Shown here one piece after another: positions 47,278 through 55,496 of a stretch of DNA of 64,000 bases. This DNA comes from Bacillus litorisediminis (GTDB lineage: Bacteria; Bacillota; Bacilli; Bacillales; JC228), in NCBI RefSeq assembly GCF_022808645.1, contig NZ_JAKZKT010000002.1, positions 62,001-126,000 of the forward strand, written 5' to 3'. Under the pieces are notes generated by a model, which did not search any database, had not been told where the DNA came from, and saw only the letters and a list, made by a program, of their open reading frames with translations. A program made the translations under genes and the position numbers. The stretch's first letter is position 1. The number at the start of each line of letters is the position of its first letter.

Positions 47278-49014
47278 ATGGTACAACAATTATCATGGAA
47301 AGTGGGCGGTCAGCAGGGGGAAGGGATTGAAAGTACAGGTGAAATATTCTCGATTGCCCTGAACCGCCAAGGCTATTACTTATATGGGTACAGACACTTT
47401 TCATCCCGTATTAAAGGTGGCCATACGAACAATAAAATTCGGGTAAGCACAACCCCGGTTCGTACGATTGCAGATGATTTAGACGTCTTAGTTGCTTTTG
47501 ATCAGGAAACGATTGATTTAAACTATCATGAATTGCATGACCAAGGGGTTATTATTGCAGACGTGAAGTTTAATCCAGTTGCACCACCAGATTGCAAGGC
47601 CACGCTATATCCAGTCGCTTTTACTGAGATTGCTACTGAGCTTGGGACAGCTCTTATGAAAAACATGGTTGCAATTGGAGCAACCTGTGCCGTGTTAAAT
47701 TTAGATACGCAAGTTTTTCTAAATGTAGTGAATGAGATTTTTGGCAGAAAAGGCGAGCAAGTGGTAGCCAAAAATATGGAAGCGATTCAAAAGGGTTATG
47801 ACGTCATGCATGAACAGCTAGGGAGCTCTAACGGCACTTTAAAATTGGATCCAGCTGATGGCAAGCAGCGGTTATTCATGATCGGAAATGATGCGATTGC
47901 ATTAGGGGCCATGACTGGCGGTGCCCGTTTTATGGCGGCATATCCGATAACACCGGCGTCGGAGATTATGGAATACTTGATTAAAAAGCTGCCAAAAGTA
48001 GGAGGAACCGTTATCCAAACTGAAGATGAAATGGCTGCCTGTACAATGGCGATTGGTTCAAATTATGGCGGGGTCCGAGCTTTTACTGCTTCAGCAGGAC
48101 CCGGGCTGTCTCTAATGATGGAATCAATCGGTTTATCGGGAATTACGGAAACTCCATTGGTCATTGTTGATACACAGCGGGGCGGACCATCGACCGGACT
48201 CCCAACCAAACAGGAACAATCCGATCTCCTCGCGATGATTTACGGAAGCCATGGTGAAATTCCGAAGATCGTGATGGCACCGAGTACAGTGGAAGAGGCT
48301 TTCTACGATATCGCAGAAGCTTTTAATCTAGCAGAAGAATATCAGTGCCCGGTTATTTTTCTATCAGACTTGCAGCTCTCCTTAGGAAAGCAAACCGTTG
48401 AGCCGCTTTCTTTAGAAAAAATAGAGATTCGCCGCGGCAAGCTTGTGAATGAAGAGCTGCCAGAGCTTCAAAATAAAGGATATTTTAAAAGATACGAATT
48501 GACGGATGATGGAATTTCTCCACGTGTACTGCCTGGAACGAAAAATGGAATTTTCCACGTAACAGGAGTCGAGCACGACGAGACGGGTAAACCATCTGAA
48601 GTTGCTGCAAATCGGAAGAAACAAATGGATAAACGGATGAAAAAATTAAAGAACGTCCGTTTCAAAGTACCAGTGTATAAGGACACTCCACATGAAGAAG
48701 CGGATCTATTAATGATTGGCATTAACTCAACAAGAGGGGTTATTGAAGAGGCCAAGATACGCTTAGAGGCAGATGGAATCAAAGTCAATCATGCCCATAT
48801 TCGCCTGCTTCATCCATTTCCGGCGGAGGAAGTAGCGGAAGTAGTAAGCAAAGCGAAAAAAGTGGCAGTCGTTGAACATAACATCACAGGACAACTCGCT
48901 AATATTATCAAAATGAATGTGGGCGGAGCCGAAAAAATCCGCCAGATTAACAAATACGACGGAAATCCATTTCTGCCGCATGAAGTATATGAAGCATGTA
49001 AGGAGTTGTTATAA
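47278..49014 (+). CDS. korA: 2-oxoacid:ferredoxin oxidoreductase, alpha subunit (gamma-alpha fusion)
   Basis: 578 residues. The first 190 form the gamma domain (GGQQGEGIESTGEIFS; RIKGGHTNNKIR), followed by the alpha pyrimidine domain (AAYPITPASEIMEYL; QTEDEMAACTMAIG; GPGLSLMMESIG) and domain II. With KorB it oxidises a 2-oxoacid, probably 2-oxoglutarate, to the acyl-CoA, reducing ferredoxin. The stop shares its A with the korB start (TAATG). Takes the place of tdh-kbl in B. subtilis. Confidence 0.93.
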   Translation: MVQQLSWKVGGQQGEGIESTGEIFSIALNRQGYYLYGYRHFSSRIKGGHTNNKIRVSTTPVRTIADDLDVLVAFDQETIDLNYHELHDQGVIIADVKFNPVAPPDCKATLYPVAFTEIATELGTALMKNMVAIGATCAVLNLDTQVFLNVVNEIFGRKGEQVVAKNMEAIQKGYDVMHEQLGSSNGTLKLDPADGKQRLFMIGNDAIALGAMTGGARFMAAYPITPASEIMEYLIKKLPKVGGTVIQTEDEMAACTMAIGSNYGGVRAFTASAGPGLSLMMESIGLSGITETPLVIVDTQRGGPSTGLPTKQEQSDLLAMIYGSHGEIPKIVMAPSTVEEAFYDIAEAFNLAEEYQCPVIFLSDLQLSLGKQTVEPLSLEKIEIRRGKLVNEELPELQNKGYFKRYELTDDGISPRVLPGTKNGIFHVTGVEHDETGKPSEVAANRKKQMDKRMKKLKNVRFKVPVYKDTPHEEADLLMIGINSTRGVIEEAKIRLEADGIKVNHAHIRLLHPFPAEEVAEVVSKAKKVAVVEHNITGQLANIIKMNVGGAEKIRQINKYDGNPFLPHEVYEACKELL

Positions 49015-49880
49015 TGGCTACCTTCAAAGATTTTCGCAATAATGTCAAACCAAACTGGTGTCCCGGCTGCGGTGATTTCTCTGTACAAGCGGCGATTCAG
49101 CGGGCAGCGGCCAATCTAGGACTTGAGCCTGAGGATATGGCGTTAGTATCTGGAATCGGCTGTTCCGGCCGGATCTCAGGTTATGTGTACACGTATGGGT
49201 TTCACGGGATTCATGGCCGCTGTCTCCCAATTGCCCAAGGCTTAAAAATGGCCAATCGAGATCTTACCGTCATTGCATCAGGCGGTGATGGAGATGGTTT
49301 TGCTATCGGAATGGGGCATACCATTCACGCCATCAGAAGAAACATCGATATTACCTATATCGTCATGGATAACCAGGTCTATGGACTGACCAAAGGACAA
49401 ACGTCTCCGCGCTCTGCTTCTGGGTTTAAAACAAAATCGACACCGGAGGGAGCGATTGAACCGGCACTATCGCCAATGGAAATGGCGCTGACAGCAGGAG
49501 CCACCTTTGTCGCGCAAGGTTTTTCCACAGATCTGAAAGAGTTAACCGCTTTAATTGAAGCGGGGATTCAGCACAAAGGCTTCTCGCTGATTAATGTATT
49601 TAGCCCATGTGTCACCTATAACAAAATCAACACCTATGACTGGTATAAAGAAAATCTCACAAAACTCGAGAGCATTGAAGACTATGATCCTTCTAACCGC
49701 GAGCAAGCGATGCAAATTTTAATGAAATATAATGGATTAGTAACCGGACTAATCTATCAAAACAAAGAGCAAAAATCCTATCAGGACTTAGTCCCAGGCT
49801 ATAAAGAAACACCATTGGTAAAAGAGGATTTGCATCTGTCAGAAGAAATGTTCCAGGAACTTGTAAAAGAATTTATGTAA
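49014..49880 (+). CDS. korB: 2-oxoacid:ferredoxin oxidoreductase, beta subunit
   Basis: 288 residues. N-terminal iron-sulfur ligands NWCPGCGDF and GIGCSGR, thiamine diphosphate site GDGDGFAIG with DNQVYGLTKGQTSP, and a later Cys in FSPCVTYN. Overlaps korA by one base, so the pair is translationally coupled. Confidence 0.94.
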   Translation: MATFKDFRNNVKPNWCPGCGDFSVQAAIQRAAANLGLEPEDMALVSGIGCSGRISGYVYTYGFHGIHGRCLPIAQGLKMANRDLTVIASGGDGDGFAIGMGHTIHAIRRNIDITYIVMDNQVYGLTKGQTSPRSASGFKTKSTPEGAIEPALSPMEMALTAGATFVAQGFSTDLKELTALIEAGIQHKGFSLINVFSPCVTYNKINTYDWYKENLTKLESIEDYDPSNREQAMQILMKYNGLVTGLIYQNKEQKSYQDLVPGYKETPLVKEDLHLSEEMFQELVKEFM

Positions 49881-49883
49881 ACC

Positions 49884-49923
49884 AAAAAGCTTTAGATGGC
49901 CATAAGCCTTCTAAAGCTTTTTG
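49884..49923 (+). terminator. terminator after korB
   Basis: 13-bp stem AAAAAGCTTTAGA / TCTAAAGCTTTTT with a 13-base loop. Confidence 0.85.
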
Positions 49924-49988
49924 ATTGTTATGTGCAATTTACTAAGCTGATAAAGACAATCAGTTCCCACAGTAGCAGCTCAGCCGTT

Positions 49989-50250
49989 GTCTATTGGTCA
50001 AAATCGCGTTCTATCAGTCAAACACACGTTCTATCAGTCAAAATTTGTTTCTATGGGTCAAAATCCTGGTTCTATCAGTCAAATCGGGATATCTATCAGT
50101 CAAAAATGCAATGTTATCGGTCAAATCGTCTGTTCTATCAGTCAAAATCAGCTTTTATCGGTCAAAATTGAATTCTATCGGTCAAAATACGGTACTATCG
50201 GTTAACATCGTATTCTGCGAGTCAATACCCCGCCTTGATTGGTCAAAACC
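49989..50250. repeat. array of about thirteen 20-22 bp repeats, korB-miaB gap
   Basis: Units read TCTATCAGTCAAAAT (variants TTATCGGTCAAAAT and TCTATGGGTCAAAAT) followed by 5-7 variable bases. The array fills the 500-base gap together with a short AT-rich miaB leader. The first three units are the best kept; the last two are eroded. Open frames through it come from the repeat. Confidence 0.78.
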
Positions 50251-50421
50251 TTATGCAATCGGACGACAACCCAATCCTATCGACTATATCAATCTTTTTG
50301 ATTCACCAACTTGCCATTTATCCCGTAGTCTCCCCTATTGTTTAAGCCCCCAAAAACCTTTATACTAAAGTAATGTGTAGAAATAGGTTTTTGATTACTC
50401 ATGAAGAAAGGAGTCATCATC

Positions 50422-51966
50422 ATGAATGAGAAGCAAAGAGTTGAAGGACAACAAGTAGCTACTGTAAAGCCTCAGGACAAAAAATCCGAGAAGGATTACA
50501 GTAAGTATTTTCAATCTGTATATATTCCGCCAAGTTTAAAGGATGCCAAACGAAGAGGGAAGGAAGAAGTCAAGTATCACAAAGACTTCAAGATTCCAGA
50601 AGAATTCCGCGGTATGGGAAATGGCAAGAAATTTTATATTAGAACGTATGGCTGCCAAATGAACGAGCATGATACAGAAGTCATGGCAGGAATCTTTATG
50701 GCACTGGGCTATGAAGCAACCGATACTGTAGAAGATTCTGATGTGATTCTTTTAAATACCTGTGCCATTCGCGAAAACGCGGAAAACAAGGTGTTTGGAG
50801 AACTCGGGCATTTAAAGGCGCTTAAGACAGAAAAGCCAGACCTGTTAATTGGGGTTTGCGGCTGCATGTCACAAGAAGAGTCTGTGGTTAATAAAATTTT
50901 ACAATCCTATCAGCATGTGGATATGATTTTTGGTACCCATAATATTCACCGTCTTCCTCATATTTTAAAGGAAGCGTATATGCAAAAAGCAATGGTGGTT
51001 GAGGTTTGGTCAAAAGAGGGAGATGTCATTGAAAATCTTCCTAAAGTCAGAAAAGGCCAAATTAAAGGCTGGGTTAATATTATGTACGGCTGCGATAAGT
51101 TCTGCACGTATTGTATTGTACCGTATACGCGCGGTAAAGAAAGAAGCCGCCGTCCAGAGGATATTATCCAAGAGGTTCGCCATTTAGCAGCTCAAGGCTA
51201 TAAAGAAATCACGCTTCTTGGTCAAAACGTCAATGCGTACGGCAAAGATTTTGAGGATATGAAATACGGTCTTGGCGATCTAATGGATGAGCTGCGTTCC
51301 ATTGATATTCCGCGTATTCGTTTTACAACCAGCCACCCGCGTGATTTTGATGATCATTTAATCGAAGTATTAGCGAAAAAAGGAAATCTGGTTGAGCATA
51401 TTCATCTTCCAGTTCAATCTGGATCCAGTGATGTCCTTAAAATTATGGCAAGAAAATATACACGTGAGCAATACCTGGAATTAGTCGCTAAAATTAAAAA
51501 AGCCATTCCAGATGTTGCACTCACAACTGATATTATTGTCGGTTTCCCAAATGAAACGGATGAACAGTTTGAAGAAACACTTTCCCTATATAAAGAGGTA
51601 GGCTTCGAATCTGCTTATACTTTTATCTACTCACCACGTGAAGGTACACCAGCTGCGAAAATGAAGGACAATGTTCCGATGGAAGTGAAAAAAGAACGTC
51701 TGCAGCGCTTAAATGCATTAGTTAATGAACTTTCTGCTGAGGCTATGAAAAAGTATGAAGGGCAAATCGTTGAAGTGTTAGTTGAAGGGGAAAGCAAAAA
51801 TAACCCTGATGTCCTAGCCGGATATACACGCAAAAATAAGTTGGTTAATTTCAAAGGACCGAAGTCAGCGATTGGTCAACTGGTTAAAGTTCGCATCAAA
51901 GAAGCGAAAACATGGACACTTGATGGTGAAATGGTCGAAAGTATGGAAGCAGTTGAGGTGAAGTAA
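50422..51966 (+). CDS. miaB: tRNA-2-methylthio-N6-dimethylallyladenosine synthase MiaB
   Basis: Radical SAM methylthiotransferase acting on i6A37 of tRNA; MiaA, also in this window, makes its substrate. 514 residues: a Bacillus-type N-terminal extension, the UPF0004 domain with three cluster cysteines ([22 protein letters not shown]), radical [11 protein letters not shown] (Cys224, 228, 231) and a C-terminal TRAM domain. ATG 50422 follows AAAGGAG by 8 bases. Confidence 0.96.
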   Translation: MNEKQRVEGQQVATVKPQDKKSEKDYSKYFQSVYIPPSLKDAKRRGKEEVKYHKDFKIPEEFRGMGNGKKFYIRTYGCQMNEHDTEVMAGIFMALGYEATDTVEDSDVILLNTCAIRENAENKVFGELGHLKALKTEKPDLLIGVCGCMSQEESVVNKILQSYQHVDMIFGTHNIHRLPHILKEAYMQKAMVVEVWSKEGDVIENLPKVRKGQIKGWVNIMYGCDKFCTYCIVPYTRGKERSRRPEDIIQEVRHLAAQGYKEITLLGQNVNAYGKDFEDMKYGLGDLMDELRSIDIPRIRFTTSHPRDFDDHLIEVLAKKGNLVEHIHLPVQSGSSDVLKIMARKYTREQYLELVAKIKKAIPDVALTTDIIVGFPNETDEQFEETLSLYKEVGFESAYTFIYSPREGTPAAKMKDNVPMEVKKERLQRLNALVNELSAEAMKKYEGQIVEVLVEGESKNNPDVLAGYTRKNKLVNFKGPKSAIGQLVKVRIKEAKTWTLDGEMVESMEAVEVK

Positions 51967-51967
51967 A

Positions 51968-52381
51968 GTGGCGAAATATACAAAAGATGATATTATAGCT
52001 CGTGCCAGAGAATTGGCCGATATGATTTCCGAAACTGAAGAAGTGGATTTCTTCAAGCGTGCTGAAGCTCAAATTAACGAAAACCAAAAGGTGCGTGAAA
52101 TGATTGCTAGTATTAAAAGCCTGCAAAAGCAAGCTGTTAATTTTCAGCACTTTGGCAAAGAAAAGGCCTTACAAATGGTAGAAGAAAAAATCGAAAAGCT
52201 CGAAAAAGAAATAGACGAAATTCCAATTGTTCAGGAATTTAAGAATTCACAAGTAGAAGTAAATGAGCTGCTTCAGGTCGTAGCTCATACCATTTCTAAC
52301 AGAGTCACCAATAAAATCATTGAATCCACAGGCGGCGACCTCCTCAGAGGTGAAACCGGATCCGCCGTCAAACATTCATAA
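51968..52381 (+). CDS. ymcA: RicA/YmcA, RNase Y-associated regulatory protein
   Basis: 137-residue helical protein of the YlbF/YmcA family; in B. subtilis it forms the RicA-RicF-RicT complex that directs RNase Y processing and supports competence, biofilm and sporulation. Conserved stretches: FFKRAEAQINENQKV, KQAVNFQHFGK, GGDLLRGETGS. No cysteine is present in the translation and the chain stops shortly after GETGS. GTG start one base after the miaB stop; the two genes form an operon. Confidence 0.93.
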   Translation: MAKYTKDDIIARARELADMISETEEVDFFKRAEAQINENQKVREMIASIKSLQKQAVNFQHFGKEKALQMVEEKIEKLEKEIDEIPIVQEFKNSQVEVNELLQVVAHTISNRVTNKIIESTGGDLLRGETGSAVKHS

Positions 52382-52388
52382 TCAAACC

Positions 52389-52424
52389 GAACCGTCCCGA
52401 AACAGAGGGACGGTTCTCTTGTTT
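52389..52424 (+). terminator. terminator after ymcA
   Basis: 10-bp stem GAACCGTCCC / GGGACGGTTC followed by TCTTGTTTT. Confidence 0.8.
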
Positions 52425-52503
52425 TGTATAAATGAAAACCATACGCTAGGCGTATGGTTCCGGAAAGCTTATAGCGATGTATTAAAAAAAGCCCACTCCT
52501 GGT

Positions 52504-52543
52504 GTTACAATAAATTTCGGTTCGCCAACCAAATTTATGTAAC
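52504..52543 (+). promoter_or_regulatory. 40-nt palindromic hairpin upstream of tnpA
   Basis: Arms GTTACAATAAATTT and AAATTTATGTAAC pair, with GGTT / AACC at the tip around CGCC. It ends one base before the AAGGAGG site, so it may affect tnpA translation. Confidence 0.65.
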
Positions 52544-52557
52544 AAGGAGGGACCCTT

Positions 52558-53043
52558 ATGTCATCTGACATAAACAGTTTAGCACATACTAAATGGAATT
52601 GTAAGTATCACATAGTCTTTGCACCAAAATATAGAAGACAAATCATATACGGAAAGATAAAACAAGATATTGGACAGATTCTAAGACAGTTATGTGAAAG
52701 AAAAGGTGTAGAAATTATTGAAGCAACAGCATGTAAAGATCATATCCATATGCTGGTGAGTATCCCGCCAAAAATAAGTGTTTCATCATTCGTGGGGTAT
52801 TTAAAAGGTAAAAGTAGCTTAATGATATTTGATAGACATGCACATTTAAAATATCGGTATGGCAACAGAAAATTTTGGTGTAGAGGTTTCTATGTAGATA
52901 CAGTAGGGAGAAATAAGAAAGTAATTGAAGAGTACATTCGAAATCAAATACAAGATGATATAGTCGCAGACCAATTGAGTATGGAAGAATTTATAGATCC
53001 GTTTACAGGGGAAGAAACAAAAAGAAAAAACAAAAAGAGATAG
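52558..53043 (+). CDS. tnpA: IS200/IS605 family transposase TnpA
   Basis: 161-residue Y1 HUH transposase, full length and apparently intact: KYHIVFAPKYRRQ at the start, the His-hydrophobe-His metal motif in KDHIHMLVSIPP, and the catalytic Tyr region FYVDTVGRNKKVIEEYI. Acts on single-stranded DNA, recognising the end hairpins. ATG 52558 is 7 bases after AAGGAGG. No tnpB or accessory gene is present. Confidence 0.95.
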   Translation: MSSDINSLAHTKWNCKYHIVFAPKYRRQIIYGKIKQDIGQILRQLCERKGVEIIEATACKDHIHMLVSIPPKISVSSFVGYLKGKSSLMIFDRHAHLKYRYGNRKFWCRGFYVDTVGRNKKVIEEYIRNQIQDDIVADQLSMEEFIDPFTGEETKRKNKKR

Positions 53044-53145
53044 GAGAAACCCTTTTAGGGTTGGCCGAAAAAGTAGTGCGGTTGGCGAACTATTCAGAGC
53101 CCCTTGAGGGGCTGGCCAGTAACAAAGGCTTTCAGCCGCAGAACA
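53044..53145 (+). other. structured 3' region of the IS200-type element
   Basis: Untranslated stretch with hairpins AACCCT / AGGGTT (53048-53062) and AGCCCC / GGGGCT (53098-53113). Between them GGTTGGCGAAC (53080-53090) is the exact reverse complement of GTTCGCCAACC (52520-52530) in the loop region of the upstream hairpin. Confidence 0.5.
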
Positions 53146-53246
53146 AACCACCCGTTTCACGGGTGGTTATGATTTCATTTTGACCAAAACAAAAACCTTC
53201 TAAAGTCGCAGATCTTCTGATTTTTTATCGTCACAATTTTTTCTAG

Positions 53247-53276
53247 GCACATTCTCAGATCATACCTGCATAGTAT
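53247..53276 (+). promoter_or_regulatory. candidate sigma-E promoter of cotE
   Basis: GCACATT, 15 bp, CATAGTAT resembles the mother-cell sigma-E pattern. It lies about 125 bases before cotE. B. subtilis cotE has a sigma-E promoter. The 230-base gap between the IS element and cotE holds no other feature seen. Confidence 0.38.
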
Positions 53277-53402
53277 GTAATAGTGGTTCTTAGCCTATTC
53301 GTTTAATCTAAAGTTTCCTTTTATTCAACGAAGAAATATTCGCACACTAGTCTAATGACCCGCATAGGATGAAATGAAAAGACTAGAGGAGGTATCGCTC
53401 GC

Positions 53403-53945
53403 ATGGCAGAATACAGAGAGATTATAACGAAGGCTGTCGTTGCTAAAGGACGCAAGTTTACCCAGTCCAATCATACGGTTAGCCCAGCTAAAAATCCGTC
53501 GAGCATTCTAGGTGCCTGGATCATAAACCATACGTATTCAGCAAAGAAATCTGGCAATGCGGTAGAGGTTAGCGGACATTATGATATTAACTGTTGGTAT
53601 TCCCATTCTGATAATACAAAAACGGAAGTATGTTCTGCAAAAGTACCGTACACGGATGTCATAAAGCTTAAGTATCGGGATCCAGACGTCTTAGGAGAAG
53701 AACAAGTAATTGCCCGTGTTCTTCAACAGCCAAATTGCGTAGAAGCAGTTGTTTCGCCAAATGGCAATAAGATTATCGTTAATGCCGAAAGAGAATTCCT
53801 TGTAGAAGTAGTGGGTGAAACCAAAATCGCTGTTGCCATTAATCCGGACGGCGTAGAGGACGACCACGACTGGGAACTTGATGTTGACGATGAAGAATTT
53901 GAAGAATTGAACCCTGACTTTTTGGTTGGAACTGAAGAAGAATAA
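53403..53945 (+). CDS. cotE: outer spore coat morphogenetic protein CotE
   Basis: 180 residues. [19 protein letters not shown] and the [10 protein letters not shown] and [15 protein letters not shown] segments match B. subtilis CotE, and the acidic C-terminus (about 150-180) is the region used to recruit coat proteins. Produced in the mother cell. ATG 53403 after GAGGAGG. Confidence 0.97.
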   Translation: MAEYREIITKAVVAKGRKFTQSNHTVSPAKNPSSILGAWIINHTYSAKKSGNAVEVSGHYDINCWYSHSDNTKTEVCSAKVPYTDVIKLKYRDPDVLGEEQVIARVLQQPNCVEAVVSPNGNKIIVNAEREFLVEVVGETKIAVAINPDGVEDDHDWELDVDDEEFEELNPDFLVGTEEE

Positions 53946-53948
53946 CAC

Positions 53949-53980
53949 ACTAGGAAGAGATTACTTCCTAGTTTTTTTTT
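53949..53980 (+). terminator. terminator after cotE
   Basis: 9-bp stem ACTAGGAAG / CTTCCTAGT and nine T. Confidence 0.92.
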
Positions 53981-54107
53981 GTAAGTGCAACTGCCCCTCT
54001 GTCTTTGCCTCAATGTTAGCTGGCCGGCTAGTTTTATTAATAACATTTTTGTAACATAAAGGTCTCTCATACGTCTTATTTTTTGAATAAGGGATGGGGG
54101 ATTTTTC

Positions 54108-55304
54108 ATGAAATTAATTACAAAGGTAATAGTGTGGGTACTGCTATTGGGGTTATCAGCCTGTTCAATACAGGGAATGGATAATCAGCCTCACACGGAT
54201 AACCGTATCATAGAACCACCTAAAAATAATGCAATTCCAAAGTGGCCAGAGGATCCGCTGCCTCCAATACCTGACAATCAAGAAGATGGCCAAAATGAAA
54301 TGGGAAATGATGCATCCAAGCCGCCTGCAAAAAATAACGAACCAGTCAAATTGGTAGATTACGAGGGTCCGGTTGAACATATCTTTTTCCACCCGCTCAT
54401 TGTCTATCCTGAACTGGCTTTTGACGGAGATGCAATGGCTCAAGGATATAATGATTATTTTGTAACCGTCAATGAATTTAAGAGAGTACTGAATGAACTT
54501 TATAAAAATAACTATATATTAATAGACATTAACGAACTGTTTCAAATAAATGGGGATCAATCTATTACACGGAGAGAACTGAAACTGCCTGAGGGGAAAA
54601 AACCATTAATTCTCTCAATTGATGATATGAATTATTACGATTATATGAGGGAAAATGGGAATGTTTATAAACTGGTGCTTAATGAAAATGGAACAATTGC
54701 TTCCTATGCGAAAAGTCCGCAAGGCGAAGATTTGATTTCATATGATCACGCGATTGTTCCGATCCTAGACCAGTTTGTGCAAAGCCACCCTGATTTCTCG
54801 TTTAGAGGAGCAAAAGGGTTAATTGCCTTAACAGGATATGAAGGAGTGTTAGGGTACCGAACGAATCAGGTTAATAGCCCGGCTTACCATCAGGAAAAAG
54901 CAGATGCATTAAAAGTGATCAGACGTTTAAAAGAAACCGGTTGGACATTCGCCTCCCATGGCTGGGGGCATTTAGATGCAAATAAAGTAGATTACAACCG
55001 GTTCGTCCAGGATACAGAAAGATGGAAGCAAGAGGTTGAATCTCTAGTTGGTCCAACAAATGTTTATATTTACCCATACGGAAGCAGACCAGATACAGGC
55101 GGGGATAAATTTAACTATCTGTTTGAGTCCGGATTTAAGATCTTATGTTCAGTTGGACCTTCTCCTTATCTGCAATCCTATGAAACTAAAGGCTTTATGA
55201 TGGACCGGCGCCACATTGACGGAATTGCCCTTCAAACCCAGCAAGAACGATTACGCCCGCTTATGGATGCGGAAAAAGTTTTGGAGGCAGAAGTGAGGCC
55301 ATAA
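54108..55304 (+). CDS. polysaccharide deacetylase family lipoprotein
   Basis: 398 residues. Lipoprotein signal with LSAC (Cys19), a Pro/Asn-rich linker, then a NodB-like fold: LSIDDMNYYDYM (Asp172, Asp173), SHGWGH (about 283-288) and IYPYGSRPDTGG. Unlike YlxY it keeps the aspartate pair and the HxxxH-type histidines. About 110 residues separate the first two motifs, more than usual, so a domain insertion is present. It is not part of the B. subtilis cotE-mutS interval. Substrate unknown. Confidence 0.9.
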   Translation: MKLITKVIVWVLLLGLSACSIQGMDNQPHTDNRIIEPPKNNAIPKWPEDPLPPIPDNQEDGQNEMGNDASKPPAKNNEPVKLVDYEGPVEHIFFHPLIVYPELAFDGDAMAQGYNDYFVTVNEFKRVLNELYKNNYILIDINELFQINGDQSITRRELKLPEGKKPLILSIDDMNYYDYMRENGNVYKLVLNENGTIASYAKSPQGEDLISYDHAIVPILDQFVQSHPDFSFRGAKGLIALTGYEGVLGYRTNQVNSPAYHQEKADALKVIRRLKETGWTFASHGWGHLDANKVDYNRFVQDTERWKQEVESLVGPTNVYIYPYGSRPDTGGDKFNYLFESGFKILCSVGPSPYLQSYETKGFMMDRRHIDGIALQTQQERLRPLMDAEKVLEAEVRP

Positions 55305-55367
55305 TTGCCATTTAACACCCAAAAACGGTATAAATCAAAACTAGAAAATAATAAATACTTTTTCCAG

Positions 55368-55394
55368 ACTTGCCAACCGGCAAGTTTTCTTTTT
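55368..55394 (+). terminator. terminator after the deacetylase lipoprotein gene
   Basis: 7-bp stem ACTTGCC / GGCAAGT with AACC loop and TTTTCTTTTT. Confidence 0.82.
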
Positions 55395-55421
55395 CGTTGC
55401 AGCTATTCTGTTTCTAAACCG

Positions 55422-55450
55422 TGATTGCATCCCAATCTCTATGATATAAT
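55422..55450 (+). promoter_or_regulatory. candidate mutS promoter with extended -10
   Basis: TGATATAAT (55442-55450) is an extended -10; the -35 (TGATTG at 17 bp) is weak. Confidence 0.42.
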
Positions 55451-55496
55451 GGGGTAATGTAAAAGATTGATAGAGAAGAAAGGTTTTGTGATATAG

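Larger units (their letters stand above)
52431..53172 (+). mobile_element. IS200-type insertion sequence (single-strand transposon)
   Basis: About 740 bp, a typical IS200 length. Both ends carry perfect 10-bp subterminal hairpins with 3-base loops: AACCATACGC / GCGTATGGTT (52437-52459) at the left and AACCACCCGT / ACGGGTGGTT (53146-53168) at the right. There are no terminal inverted repeats or target duplication, as expected for HUH transposition. It carries only tnpA. Exact cut sites are not determined. It sits between ymcA and cotE without breaking either. Confidence 0.85.

Noticed and set aside
49989-50250. CRISPR array
   Set aside because: Units are degenerate, the variable parts are only 5-7 bases and no cas gene is nearby. 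The same holds for the arrays at 35.6 and 41.0 kb.
49896-50368. Three overlapping open frames in the korB-miaB gap
   Set aside because: They run through the 20-22 bp repeats in different frames and have no ribosome site.
53044-53168. TnpB guide (omega) RNA at the right end of the IS element
   Set aside because: There is no tnpB in or next to the element; the hairpins are explained by IS200 end structure.
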